Of a stretch of 64,000 nt of DNA, positions 38,401-53,400 are shown in pieces. The stretch's first letter is position 1, and each line of letters starts with the position of its first letter. A program made the translations under genes and the position numbers. The stretch covers positions 9,316,823-9,380,822 of the forward strand of contig OZ025252.1 in assembly GCA_964019135.1 (NCBI GenBank). The letters run 5' to 3'. The notes beneath the pieces were generated by a model. That model had not been told where the DNA came from. It ran no database searches and worked only from the letters and a program-made list of their open reading frames with translations. The stretch comes from Arenicola marina. Lineage: Eukaryota; Annelida; Polychaeta; Arenicolidae.

Positions 38401-41400
38401 TGTCGCAATCCAATGATTTGGTGGGGCGACTCCCATTGAGACCTGGTAGGCCGTTATACTGGGAGCCACCTTCAGGCGAGAGAAAATATACTGACACGGA
38501 CTTTAATAACAATATGGATCTTTAGGTTCTATAAGATATTTCCAAAGTACATTTAGTCACTGTCAAAGGTATCGGAGATCTTGAAAAAAGGCTGTACACG
38601 TTGGCTAATTGAAAATTCTTAGTAAATAGATCTGCACAACTAAGATAAGACCATACGTAAAACAATATTCTGCCACAATGAGAGGCCGTGAATCAATCAC
38701 AAGGTTTTATGTAGTTTTATTGTCTTCGGTAAGCTCACAAACAAAATGACGCAAAGTTTAAGCTATAGCCTACATATTGGTCCTGCAAGGTCCCGATTGT
38801 CCCGACTGTTTGCACTCCATCAGCATTATGGAATGCTCGTATGCTTTGTACCACAAAGCTGTGTGCAAACATGACTATTGTTGTTATTATAAATACTATG
38901 CCCAGTGTATTGACACATACCAATACATCGCATCATTGGTAACCAACGACATCACTGTGACGAAAAACAGTGGCTAAACAACAAGCCCTCTTACTTATTG
39001 CTTACAACAAGTGTGTTAAAGTTCCACTGGGAAATTATTGCTGTATGAATGAGTAACGTTAACCACACCTCAGAATATCCACATATATCTCACCTGCATG
39101 ATTTCCTGAGTCTTTCTCCAGCGACCCACGAAATCCTGTGTCAGCTGCTCCACCTGCGGACGACATGGATCGTGACAGTAACAGGAACCCGGATTGAGTG
39201 CATTGGGGCGAAGGTCAAGGACGAAGCAGCAATAACATGGAGAAAACCCCCTTTGGTGAAAGCGGAAATGACGCTCTGACACGTGGTGACAGGAATACAA
39301 ATCTGGGTTGGCACTAAAGTATAAACGAATTCTAATCTCGCAGATCTGATGTCTCGTGAGAGTCATGTCGCAGTAGGGATTAATCCCAGTTGGTGTGCTC
39401 CCACTGGCATGTACCTCAGTGATACTCGGGTGACAGTAACAGCCGCAGCACAGATCCCGGCCACATGGTATCCCGGTCAGAGCGGCATGGGATACGACTC
39501 GCTCCGGGCCACGATTAACCGCTGATACGGCACGCCCAGGGCTGGCGGCTCTCGAGGCGAACTGTCCCCTGGTCGCGCGAGGACTTGGAGCCCGCGAGGA
39601 CGAGGCGCGCAGGTCAAACAGATCCATGTGGCGTTCATAGCGTCGGCAGTGACGTAGTTCCGGTCCGTCCGGCGGCGTCGCTTCGGGCCACGCATAGGGC
39701 GCTTCGCTGAGCACAGAGCGACCCTCCTTTGTGACAAGGGCCACGGGGCCGTTACGTGATCCTGAAGACACGCCATCCGCTCCAGAAGACACCCTGGGGC
39801 CGCCACCCGCTCCAGAAGACACCATGGGGCCGCTACCCGCTCCAGAAGATACCCTGGGGCCGCCCCCCACTCCAGCAGGGACAATGGGTCCTCCTTTAGA
39901 TCCAGAAGGGACCATGGGGCCGCCATTAGATTCAGAAGGGACCATGGGGCCGCCATTAAATCCAGAAGGGATCATCGGTCCTCCATTAGATCCAGAAGAT
40001 ACCCTGGGGCCGCCACCCACTCCAGCAGGGACAATGGGTCCTCCTTTAGATCCAGAAGGGACCATGGGGCCGCCATTAAATCCAGAAGGGACCATGGGGC
40101 CGCCATTAGCTCCAGAAGGGATCATCGGTCCTCCATTAGATCCAGAAGGGACCATGGGGCCGCCATTAGATCCAGAATGGAACAAGGGTCCTCCATTAGA
40201 TCCAGGGACCATGGGTCCACCATTAGATCCAGATGGGATAATGGGTCCGCCATTAGATCCAGAAGGGACCATGGGTCCTCCATTAGATCCAAAAGGGATC
40301 ATGGGTCCGCCATTAGATCCAGAAGGGACCGGGTGGCAGTAGCACCTGGATGTCATGACTCCCCCGGTCCCGGGTTGGCATGGAAAACTCGCCCTCCTTC
40401 CATGTGTTTGAGTAGCCCCCACTCCTCACCCATGTGGCGTCCCGAGTTATCCCGTGGCGGTCAATCTAGCACAGGACACACCGGGTCCTCGTCCAGGGAT
40501 CGAGGACTCCCAGACATGTACGTCACTTGTGGCATGGCTCTCCGCTTGTTTTCCGCTTGTTTTGGCAAGCGAATCATTTCTGGAAACGTTTCTGGAAGTT
40601 CTGGGCCATTGGTCCAGATTCTTGGTCTAGTGCTGGGTTTTCCTCTCCACCCTATGCCTCCGCCAGGCCGCCTGACGACGGCCTAACACGTGTCCCCCTC
40701 ACAAACACACGTCACCCAACGCGGAATATATTTACATAACGAAACCAGGATAGACTCACAAAATCAGCACGCGACACACGGCGAACATTACGCCAAGTTC
40801 AAGGCCGAAGATACCAATCGTGATGGGGAGAGCTCCAGAGACCCATCTGCTCCTACCACACCACTTTGACGGTTATACTATAGTGAGAACAGCTGGGGCA
40901 GAGATAGGCCACACTGACATCCAGTCACAGACAGCAGGGACTGCGTCAAGTCGCAAATCCAATGGCGACGGGGGCGGCTTATGTGCATGTCAACAGACGA
41001 CATTTTTTCCCGCCGTTGTCGTCTGCTACCATGATCCCATTCCAGAGTCAAGGGCCAGATGGACAGTCTATCCAGTACACGTATGTCGGTTCTGTGACGG
41101 GGGATCCTGGCTGGTGGGTCCCGTCCCAGTGTATGTACTGGTCCCGTGTTCACACAGGCACACGGCCAGTGGCACAGCGAGGGTCTGATCGATACTAGAG
41201 CGGCCAGCAGACGCGTCAGAGCAGGCTGCTGCAGAGCCAGCCTCTGGATATGACAGAGACATGGACGCCATAGTGGGACAATCTCCCCCCCCCCATCACC
41301 CCTACCAGTGCGATCAACCTATTGTGTGGTGGCGACATGGGGGCGGCGACATAGGAATGTTCGTCCCCTCAGCCATCACTCCCACCTAGTGCTACACATG

Positions 41401-44400
41401 GCCCATGGCGGCCATACAAGTTGTTACGGTCACCCACAAATCAAATCAACCCAACTGTCCGCTGCATCTATTATGTATTGCATTTGTCAATCAGTAACTA
41501 AATGCCTGACAAGTATCGACAGGCCGTGTCAGTCAATGTGAACCAATACACGACGATGATTTTTAGATTTGCAGCCACCCTACCTCAGGTTTTGGGGGGT
41601 TGTTTTATTTGGAAAAGTCACACTTCGGGGGCAAAATATATCTATAATTTGTTTTAAAAAATGAATTAAATTAACCATTTTAAGCGTTACCCATTGACCT
41701 TTCACCTACCTTGACCTCGTTCTCCTCAAGCCGCTCCTCCAGCACGGAGCTGGTGTCACTGATGGAGAGGATGGAACCAGCCTGGGAGAGGAGACAGGGC
41801 ACGTTACAAGTTCTTGGCGAGCGGCATTAACATACGCAGATCACACTTTGACAGGAGTGCCCTTATCTACATACGTTCGCAATAGGTTAACGAAAACAGT
41901 GAGCATATTTCACGACTTTATATCAGAAGTACTAGACAGACATTAACATCCTTAAACATTCCCATATGACAAATTTGGAATGTTCCATTCAGAACAGACC
42001 TATTCATTACCACATTAGTTGGAACCATTTAACACATTTTCTATTTAATCTGATTTGGTGTATGTAACCTGTAAGATCACAACGCGGCATTGTAAGCGTC
42101 AAAGTTGTAAGGAACCATGTTCCGGGAGATACCCCTCTACTCCTTCGAAAGACATGGTATCTTTACACTGCAGGCTCGAACCCCCGACCTCCGGAACAAG
42201 GTTAATCCAAGGTCACAGGCACTCATCACCAAACCGTTTATGTGACCTCTCTACATGTCATGAAGCAACAATAATAGTAATATATGGCGTCCTATATATT
42301 AGTCTCCTCTTCGTCATTCCGTCATGCAGACCCATGTATGAAGTCCTGTACACATTTTTCTACTTAGTGCATGCAGTATCAGGGTAGCACACCGACACCA
42401 TCTTATTAACTAAAAGCTCGAGGAATACACACTTACATGGGACACAGAGCGCATTGTAATATGGGCCTACGAGAGACGTCAATGAGTCGAGTCTCTGGTG
42501 AGATGCATCTACTTACAGGCGGGGAGTAGGATGTATCAGATAGATTACAACTTATATCATAACGCAAGCATTTAGGCCACCCAGCACCACGCGGAACCGG
42601 CAGCACACCAAGCCATCGAGGGGTACGGACAGATTACATAAGCGACGATATCGATTTTTCCCGCCAACGGTAAAGTTCCATTGGGCGTAGCGGTAAGGGC
42701 CAGACGACATGCATTGTAAATGTGTATATATATACATGTTATATATATATAGGTAAATATATATATATATGTCTCCCCAGTGGTGGGAGCGTCGGCAGCA
42801 TGCTGAATAACAAAGCCGATTTATACCTGAACCTCGATACTTTTAGAATCTTTTCTTTGGGGCGACATGGAACTTAAATTCTCGACAGGCTGAAAGCACA
42901 ACATCTATGTTGTCACAGCACACGCACAGACAATGCGAACGCCGAGTAACGTTACAAAGAAACAAATGTAAAGTATATACAACTGAATCGAAACGGTTCA
43001 CAGTTTTTACAAAAGTTTCTTGCTCCATAACAGATCATGTAACAAGAAAATTTATGTCGCTGTATTTTGTGAACGAAAGTAGTAAGTTCAGATAACTAAG
43101 AACACAACGTACAGAATAGAATAGAATAGAACTAGAGGCGGACGAGGGTGACGGCTATGGGGTGTCAACTCTTAACGAGACTATGGTATCCGACGTGACA
43201 ATAGCGAGGAATCACTTCACTGCTGTACGCCACACCGTCACCCGTGGGTGACAACACATGTGTCAATGTATCTCACACCCATGGGTGACAACACATGTGT
43301 CAATGTACGTCACATCCATGGGTGACAACACATGTGTCAATGTATCTCACACCCGTGGGTGACAACATATGTATCAATGTATCTCACACCCGTGGATGAC
43401 AACACATGTGTCAATGTATCTCACACCCGTGGGTGACAACATATGTGTCAATGTATCTCACACCCATGGGTGACAACACATGTGTCAATGTATCTCACAC
43501 CCGTGGGTGACAACACATGTGTCAATGTATCGCACACCCATGGGTGACAACACATGTGTCAATGTATCTCACACCCGTGGGTGACAACACATGTGTCAAT
43601 GTATCTCACACCCGTGGGTGACAACACATGTGTCAATGTATCTCACACCCGTGGGTGACAACACATGTGTCAATGTATCTCACACCCATGGGTGACAACA
43701 CATGTGTCAATGTATCTCACACCCATGGGTGACGACACATGTGTCAATGTATCTCACACCCGTGGGTGACAACACATGTATCAATGTATCTCACACCCAT
43801 GGGTGACAACACATGTGTCAATGTATCTCACACCCATGGGTGACGACACATGTGTCAATGTATCTCACACCCATGGGTGACAACACATGTATCAATGTAT
43901 CTCACACCCGTGGGTGACAACACATGTGTCAATGTATCTCACACCCATGGGTGACAACACATGTGTCAATGTATCTCACACCCGTGGGTGACAACACATG
44001 TGTCAATGTATCTCACACCCATGGGTGACAACACATGTATCAATGTATCTCACACCCATGGGTGACAACACATGTGTCAATGTATCTCACACCCGTGGGT
44101 GACAACACATGTATCAATGTATCTCACACCCATGGGTGACAACACATGTGTCAATGTATCTCACACCCATGGGTGACGACACATGTGTCAATGTATCTCA
44201 CACCCGTGGGTGACAACACATGTGTCAATGTATCTCACACCCGTGGGTGACAACACATGTGTCAATGTATCTCACACCCGTGGGTGACAACACATGTGTC
44301 AATGTATCTCACACCCGTGGGTGACAACACATGTGTCAATGTATCTCACACCCATGGGTGACAACACATGTGTCAATGTATCTCACACCCATGGGTGACA

Positions 44401-47400
44401 ACACATGTGTCAATGTATCTCACACCCGTGGGTGACAACACATGTGTCAATGTATCTCACACCCGTGGGTGACAACACATGTGTCAATGTATCTCACACC
44501 CATGGGTGACAACACATGTGTCAATGTATCTCACACCCGTGGGTGACAACACATGTGTCAATGTATCTCACACCCATGGGTGACAACACATGTATCAATG
44601 TATCTCACACCCGTGGGTGACGACACATGTGTCAATGTATCTCACACCCATGGGTGACAACACATGTATCAATGTATCTCACACCCATGGGTGACAACAC
44701 ATGTATCAATGTATCTCACACCCATGGGTGACAACACATGTGTCAATGTATCTCACACCCATGGGTGACAACACATGTGTCAATGTATCTCACACCCATG
44801 GGTGACAACACATGTGTCAATGTATCTCACACCCATGGGTGACAACACATGTGTCAATGTATCTCACACCCGTGGGGTGACAACACATGTATCAATGTAT
44901 CTCACACCCATGGGTGACAACACATGTGTCAATGTATCTCACACCCGTGGGTGATAACACATGTATCAATGTATCTCACACCCATGGGTGACAACACATG
45001 TATCAATGTATCTCACACCCGTGGGTGACAACACATGTGTCAATGTATCTCACACCCATGGGTGACAACACATGTGTCAATGTATCTCACACCCGTGGGT
45101 GACAACACATGTGTCAATGTATCTCACACCCGTGGGGTGACAACACATGTATCAATGTATCTCACACCCATGGGTGACAACACATGTGTCAATGTATCTC
45201 ACACCCGTGGGTGATAACACATGTATCAATGTATCTCACACCCATGGGTGACAACACATGTATCAATGTATCTCACACCCGTGGGTGACGACACATGTGT
45301 CAATGTATCTCACACCCATGGGTGACAACACATGTATCAATGTATCTCACACCCATGGGTGACAACACATGTGTCAATGTATCTCACACCCGTGGGTGAC
45401 AACACATGTATCAATGTATCTCACACCCGTGGGTGACAACACATGTATCAATGTATCTCACACCCGTGGGGTGACAACACATGTATCAATGTATCTCACA
45501 CCCATGGGTGACAACACATGTATCAATGTATCTCACACCCGTGGGTGACAACACATGTATCAATGTATCTCACACCCATGGGTGACAACACATGTATCAA
45601 TGTATCTCACACCCGTGGGTGACAACACATGTATCAATGTATCTCACACCCATGGGTGACAACACATGTATCAATGTATCTCACACCCGTGGGTGACAAC
45701 ACAGGTATCAATGTATCTCACACCCATGGGTGACAACACATGTGTCAATGTATCGCACACCCATGGGTGACATCACATGTGTCAATTTACCAATTCAGAG
45801 CGCCCAATTCCTGCGATTCGGGGAGGTTACTCCACACACACCTCAAACATGTGTATGGTACAACAACGCCGCGACGCGTGCCCCCTCCCACCCCCAACCC
45901 CGCCACCCGGCCTGTAACATCATAACGCACCCATCTAGTCTCCAGCATGGTCCGCAGTCGGCAGTTCTCGGCTCGTAGTTCCTGTATCAGCCGTGCGGTG
46001 GGGTCCTGCGGGACAACAAATACGGTGTAAGTCGTACCCTCCAGACTTGTTGGAAACAAGAAGCCACTCCACCAGTACGCCACGCCACCAGAACGCCACG
46101 CCACCAGTACGCCACGCCACCGATGTTAAAGGCAGTGCATCAGCAACCTTAGGGTGATGTCGGCTTACAGATGTTCGCTCATCGTTCATGGAGATTTGAT
46201 AGTCTGAGGTCCGCACTCCATATACCATTTACAGATATCCATGTATCATTTCCAGATATCCATGTATCATTTCCAGATATCCATGTATCATTTACAGATA
46301 TCCATGTATCATTTACAGAAATCCATGTATCATTTACAGATATCCATGTATCATTTACAGAAATTCATGTATCATTTACAAAAATCCATGTATCATTTAG
46401 AGAAATCCATGTATCATTTACAGAAATCCATATATCATTTACAGAAATCCATATATCATTTACAGATATCCATATACCATTTACAGATATCCATATACCA
46501 TTTACAGATATCCATATATCATTTACAGATATCCATATATCATTTACAGATATCCATGTATCATTTACAGAAATCCATGTATCATTTACAGATAACCATA
46601 TATCATTTACAGATATCCATATATCATTTACAGATATCCATATATCATTTACCATTACCAATACCTCCACACATACTTTATATATATATTCACGAATGTG
46701 TCATTGATATGATATCCACATATCGCGTACGATGTGACGGTGTCTGCCATTGGGGTTGTGGGTGGGGGTCTCACCTCGTTCACCATGGGTTTGTTGACAA
46801 TACTCTTGGCACGCTGGGCGTAGCGCAGGGTGCTAACCGTCTCACTGTACGCCACGCTGGAGGGGGAGACAGCTGCGGAAGACACGAGGGAAGGGCTATC
46901 AGAACACGTGATTCACACACTTTGTTCCACACACTCAGTCCAGAGAAAATGACAAAAAAACTAAATGAAAATAACTAAATCGTAAAGTAACGGAACCTAT
47001 TTGAACTGTATTATAATTAAGATGATATGATGGTCTTGGCGTTGCTCCCACCCACCCAACTGCTATCATGATGGTCTTGGCGTTGCCCCCACCACCACCC
47101 ACCTGCTATCATAATGGTCTTGGCGTAGCCCACACCCACCTGCAATCATAATGTTCCTGGCGTTGCCCACCACCACCACCCACCTGCTATCATAATGGTC
47201 TTGGCGTTGCCCCCACCCGCCTGCTATCATAATGGTCTGGGCGTTGCCCCCACCCACCTGCTATCATAATGGTCTTAGCATTGCCCCCACCCACCTGCTA
47301 TTATGATGGTCTTGGCGTTGCCCCCACCCACCTGCTATCATGATGTTCTTGGCGTTGCCCCCTCCCACCGGCTATCATAATGGTCTTGGCGTTGCCCCCA

Positions 47401-50400
47401 CCCGCCTGCTATCATAATGGTCTGGGCGTTGCCCCCACCCACCTGCTATCATAATGGTCTTAGCATTGCCCCCACCCACCTGCTATCATGATGGTCTTAG
47501 CATTGCCCCCACCCACCTGCTATCATAATGGTCTTGGCGTTGCCCCCACCCACCTGCTATCATGATGGTCTTAGCCTTGCCCCCACCCACCTGCTATCAT
47601 GATGGTCTTGGCGTTGCCCCCACCCACCTGCTATCATGATGGTCTTGGCGTTGCCCCCACCCACCTGCTATTATGATGGTCTTGGCGTTGCCCCCACCCA
47701 CCTGCTATCATGATGTTCTTGGCGTTGCCCCCTCCCACCGGCTATCATAATGGTCTTGGCGTTGCCCCCACCCACCGGCTATCATGATGGTCTTGGCGTT
47801 GCCCCCACCCGCCTGCTATCATAATGGTCTGGGCGTTGCCCTCACCCACCTGCTATCATAATGGTCTTAGCATTGCCCCCACCCACCTGCTATCATGATG
47901 GTCTTAGCATTGCCCCCACCCACCTGCTATCATAATGGTCTTGGCGTTGCCCCCACCCACCTGCTATCATGATGGTCTTAGCATTGCCCCCACCCACCTG
48001 CTATCATGATGGTCTTGGCGTTGCCCCCACCCACCTGCTATCATGATGGTCTTGGCGTTGCCCCCACCCACCTGCTATTATGATGGTCTTGGCGTTGCCC
48101 CCACCCACCTGCTATCATGATGTTCTTGGCGTTGCCCCCTCCCACCGGCTATCATAATGGTCTTGGCGTTGCCCCCACCCACCGGCTATCATGATGGTCT
48201 TGGCGTTGCCCCCACCCACCTGCTATCATGCTGTTCTTGGCGTTGCCCCCACTCACCTGCTATCATGATGGTCTTGGCGTTGCCCCCACCCACCTGCTAT
48301 TATGATGGTCTTGGCGTTGCCCCCACCCACCTGCTATCATGATGTTCTTGGCGTTGCCCCCTCCCACCGGCTATCATAATGGTCTTGGCGTAGCCCCCAC
48401 CCACCGGCTATCATGATGGTCTTGGCGTTGCCTCCACCCACCTGCTATCATGATGGTCTTGGCGTTGCCCCCTCCCACCGGCTATCATGATGGTCTTGGC
48501 GTTGCCCCCACCCACCTGCTATCATGATGGTCTTGGCGTTGCCCCCACCCACCTGCTATCATGATGTTCTTGGCGTTGCCCCCTCCCACCGGCTATCATA
48601 ATGGTCTTGGCGTTGCCCCCACCCACCTGCTATCATGATGGTCTTAGCATTGCCCCCACCCACCTGCTATCATGATGGTCTTGGCGTTGCCCCCACCCAC
48701 CTGCTATCATGATGGTCTTGGCGTTGCCCCCACCCACCTGCTATCATGATGGTCTTGGCGTTGCCCCCACCTACCCACCTGCTATCATGATGGTCTTAGC
48801 ATTGCCCCCACCCACCTGCTATCATGATGGTCTTGGCGTTGCCCCCATCCACCTGCTATCATGATGGTCTTGGCGTTGCCCCCACCCACCTGCTATCATG
48901 ATGGTCTTAGCGTTGCCCCCACCCACCTGCTATCATGATGGTCTTGGCGTTGCCCCCACCCACCTGCTATCGTGATGGTCTTGGCGTTGCCTCCACCCAC
49001 CTGCTATCATGATGGTCTTTGCGTCGCCCCCACCCACCTGCTATCATGATGGTCTTGGCGTTGGCCCCACCCACCTGCTATCATGATGGTCTTGGCGTTG
49101 CCCCCACCCAACTGCTATCATGATGGTCTTGGCGTTGCCCTCACCCACCTGCTATCATGATGGTTTTGGCGTTGCCCCCACCCACCTGCTATCATGATGG
49201 TCTTGGCGTTGTCTCCACCTACCTGCTATCATGATGGTCTTGGCGTTGCCCCCCAGGCTGTCCTTGAGTAGCCAGGTGAGGACAGAGTCTCTGTAGGGGA
49301 TGAAGACCTGCCTGCGGTCCGGGGAGGAGGGGGCCGGGGAAGGGGGGCCGCAGACATGCTCCTGGCTCCCCTTCACGTCCGGCACCGACCCGGGGCAGTC
49401 GTCCGCATCCTCCCCGCGACTCCATAGCAATAAGGAACGCTCAGCTGGAAAGAAACAGACATTAACAATAATATGTTGTCATGAACTGTGTGTAGAGGAC
49501 GCGACACACTGAATTGTGGGAGTCACTGACGTCATTCCGTGGAATCCCGATGGTATGGAAAGCGATGTGGAATGAGATGTTTTGGTCGTAATTATGCTGA
49601 CACTGGTTTTGATGGCGGTTTTTTTATGCTTCACACCATCGGATAACGTGACTCACAATACCACCAGCCTTTATGCAAGTTTACTAATCGTATATTGACC
49701 TGCCATAATGTGAGTGTCTAAGTTATACTGGGTTATATATCTTCAGCCCCAGCCACTTTTAGACCTAAATATATGGTGACATGATACTTAGAGGACTATA
49801 TAGAAAAAAGTAAGAAGCTCATAGGAAACCAAAAAAATAGATATATAAAATATAAAATAGAGTTATAATTCTGGAAAGGGTCTTTCCGGCCAGCCGATAG
49901 TGATATGGACTTGAATCTTTAGAACTCATTCATTCAACCGCATGTCATATAAATCAATGAAAAAAAAGAATAAAAAGAAGAACCCATTGATTCATTGAGA
50001 GTTCTATTGTAAAACTGAACGTACGATTGAACGCGACGCTAAAACTATCGGTCCAATGTATCCATGGCGACATAAGGTTGCCGTGACGACGGGTAACTCA
50101 CCGAGTGCCTTGATGACGCTGCCTAAGGTGACGAGGGATTTGTTGATGTTGGCGCCTTCCTTCAAACGGCTTTTGTCGTATTGGACATTCGGATCAGCCC
50201 GTTCACTGTGAAACAACAGCGCACTCAGTGTATTCCACGGTCCTTCAATGCATCCCGTGATGGTCCTCAACTAGCTATTACTACTCCATTGGCGTTTTGG
50301 AGAGAGTGCCGACCAGACCGATGTGGTTCCATGGCATATAGATACAGATACGTCCCGCCCATTAACAAATTCTGCATTTTATGTGTCTAGTCCACTTTGG

Positions 50401-53400
50401 ATGAGTAAACTTAAACCTTTACGTTTAGTGACAAGAAGAATCCCATGTGATAACTGTATCTTATTATTTTGTTATTTATGTGACTGCAAAGGTATTATAG
50501 TGTGTGAATATGCGGGGTGGGGGGTGGCGGGGGGGGGGGGGGGGGAGGGGGAGGGGCATAAATAATCGTACAGTAATGAAACCATAAGAGCCGGTAGGGA
50601 GTCCTGCGACCGCGTGGCTCAAACAGCTATCTATATATCGCTCGATCATTTCCTTTGTATAAGTTGGACTTACGCCCTATTCTGATGAAGATGGCGTGGA
50701 AGTTTTACTGCTGGGGAAAACGCCCATGTATGAATGGCGTGACGGCGGCAGGGGAAAGCTAAACAACCAGTGACATAATAATGTTAAGCGCTCATAACTC
50801 TATAAAACGTATCTTTTAAAACTTTGTTTACTATATGGGTTAAGTATACTACATCACAAAGATGAATTATAAAGGTAATCTATTCATCATACTCATTCAT
50901 CTGGGAAAGTTGACATTTCCTTAGAACACCGTAGCCGAGCGTTGAGCTACCAGTATCCGCCACTATAATGTCTGGTGCTACTTGCCCTGATATACCCGGC
51001 TTGTTCTCCTACGGGCGCTAAGACACGTGCCTCAAACATATATAACAGGCATTCACACAGACGGCAAATAATCTGACAGACCAAAGAATGCTAAAACTTG
51101 AGAAACCCTGAAGTATAAAAATTACTCGGCCTGTAGTGCTAAGTAAATATCAACATGAGTTGGCGGAGTGCCTGGCGCCCCGCCAACTCGAGAAGTCCTC
51201 CAGTGTCAGTCTGTGTCCTCCAGTGTCCACCAGTGTCCGTCAGTGTCCTCCAGTGTCTACCAGTGTCCGTCAGTGTCCTCCAGTGTCCGTCAGTGTTCTC
51301 CAGTGTCCGTCTGCGTCCTCAAATGTCTACCAGTGTCCGTCAGTGTCCTCCAGTTTCCGTCTGTGTCCTCCAGTGTCCGTCTGTGTCCTCCAGTATCTAC
51401 CAGTATCATCCAGTGTCCGTCAACGTTCTTCAGTGTCCGTTAGTGTCCTCCAGTGTCCGTCTGTGTCCTCCAGTATCTACCAGTGTCCGTCAGTGTCCGT
51501 CAGTGTTCTCCAGTGACCGTCAGTGTCTTCAAGTGTCCATCAGTGTCCTTCAGTGTCCGTCTGTGTCCTCCAGTATCCGTCTGTGTCCTCCAGTGTCTAC
51601 CAGTGTCTTACAGTGTCCGCCAGTGTCCGTTAGTGTCCGTCTGCCATCTAGTGTGTTTGTCAGTGTCCGTCAGTGTCCTCCAGTGTCCTCCAAAGTCCGT
51701 CAGTGTCCGCCAGTGCCGCCATTGGTGGTTACCGCTGTCGAACTACGTATAAAGGCGTCCACGGCCCATCGTCTAGAGTGACTACCAGTGTACACCGGTA
51801 ACCACCTGTGTCTACCAGTGTGTCAATATCTATTGGTGTCTATATCGGCGTATATCGGTGACTACCAGTGTACACCGGTAACCACCTGTGTCTACCAGTG
51901 TGTCAATATCTATTGGTGTCTATATCGGCGTATATCGGTGACTACCAGTGTACACCGGTAACCACCTGTGTCTACCAGTGTGTCAATATCTACTGGTGTC
52001 TATATCAGCGTCTACGAGTGACTACCAGTGTACACCGGTAACCACCTGTGTCTACCAGTGTGTCAATATCTATTAGTGTCTATATCGGCGTATATCGGTG
52101 ACTACCAGTGTACACCGGTAACCACCTGTGTCTACCAGTGTGTCAATATCTATTGGTGTCTATATCGGCGTATATCGGTGACTACCAGTGTACACCGGTA
52201 ACCACCTGTGTCTACCAGTGTGTCAATATCTACTGGTGTCTATATCAGCGTCTACGAGTGACTACCAGTGTATACCGGCGACCACCTGTGTCTACCAGTG
52301 TGTCAATATCTACTGGTGTCTATATCAGCGTATATCGGTGACTACTAGTGTATACCGGTAACCACCTGTGTCTACCAGTGTGTCAATATCTACTGGTGTC
52401 TATATCAGCGTCTACCAGTGCCTACCAGTGTACACCGGTAACCACCTGTGTCTACCAGTGTGTCAATATCTACTGGTGTCTATATCGGCGTATATCGGTG
52501 ACTACCAGTGCCTACCGGCGTCTACCAAATGACTGACCGCCAGTGTCTCCTGGAGATCGTTTCACTACCAATCTTAGCGAAGTGATCCTTTCTGGTGTCT
52601 AACAGATTGTTGTTACCAGGGTTACTGTCCAACTTACCTGCCCGCCAGATCCACCAAGTTGACCTTACTGATTTTTTCACTGGGAAATTCTTCGGCAAGC
52701 TTCACCTGTAGAGAAAGTACAGGTAGTAGAGAACAGCCCTTTACAATCCGACCACGCCTTTGATCCCCCCCCCCACTCTGACCATGATCTCTCGCCCCCC
52801 ACCCCCAGCTGGCTGTGAGGGGTGCTACAGCTGGCTATCGGGACTGTGAGGAGTGCTACAGCTGGTTGTCGGGGCTGTGAGGGGTGCTACAGCTGGCTAT
52901 CGGGACTGTGAGGGGTGCTACAGCTGGTTATCGGGACTGTGAGGAGTGCTACAGCTGGTTGTCGGGGCTGTGAGGGGTGCTACAGCTGGCTATCGGGACT
53001 GTGAGGGGTGCTACAGCTGGTTATCGGGGCTGTGAGGAGTGCTACAGCTGGTTGTCGGGGCTGTGAGAGGCGCAACAGCTGGTTGTCGGGGCTGTGAGGG
53101 GTGCTACAGCTGGCTGTCGGGGCTGTGAGGGGTGCTACAGCTGGTTGTCGGGGCTGTGAGAGGCGCAACAGCTGGTTGTCGGGGCTGTGAGGGGTGCTAC
53201 AGCTGGCTGTCGGGGCTGTGAGGAGTGCTACAGCTGGTTGTCGGGGCTGTGAGGGGTGCTACAGCTGGGTGTCGGGGCTGTGAGGGGTGCTACAGCTGGG
53301 TGTCGGGGCTGTGAGGGGTGCTACAGCTGGGTGTCGGGGCTGTGAGGGGTGCTACAGCTGGGTGTCGGGGCTGTGAGGGGTGCTACAGCTGGGTGTCGGG

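Noticed and set aside
42160-42260. Functional tRNA gene
   Set aside because: The B box is good but the T-stem pairs poorly and no acceptor stem can be closed; kept only as a SINE candidate.
46171-46978. Plus-strand frames of 178-245 codons (YHLQISM / FTDIHVS repeats)
   Set aside because: They follow the 21-bp minisatellite and run antisense into the well-supported exon 8.
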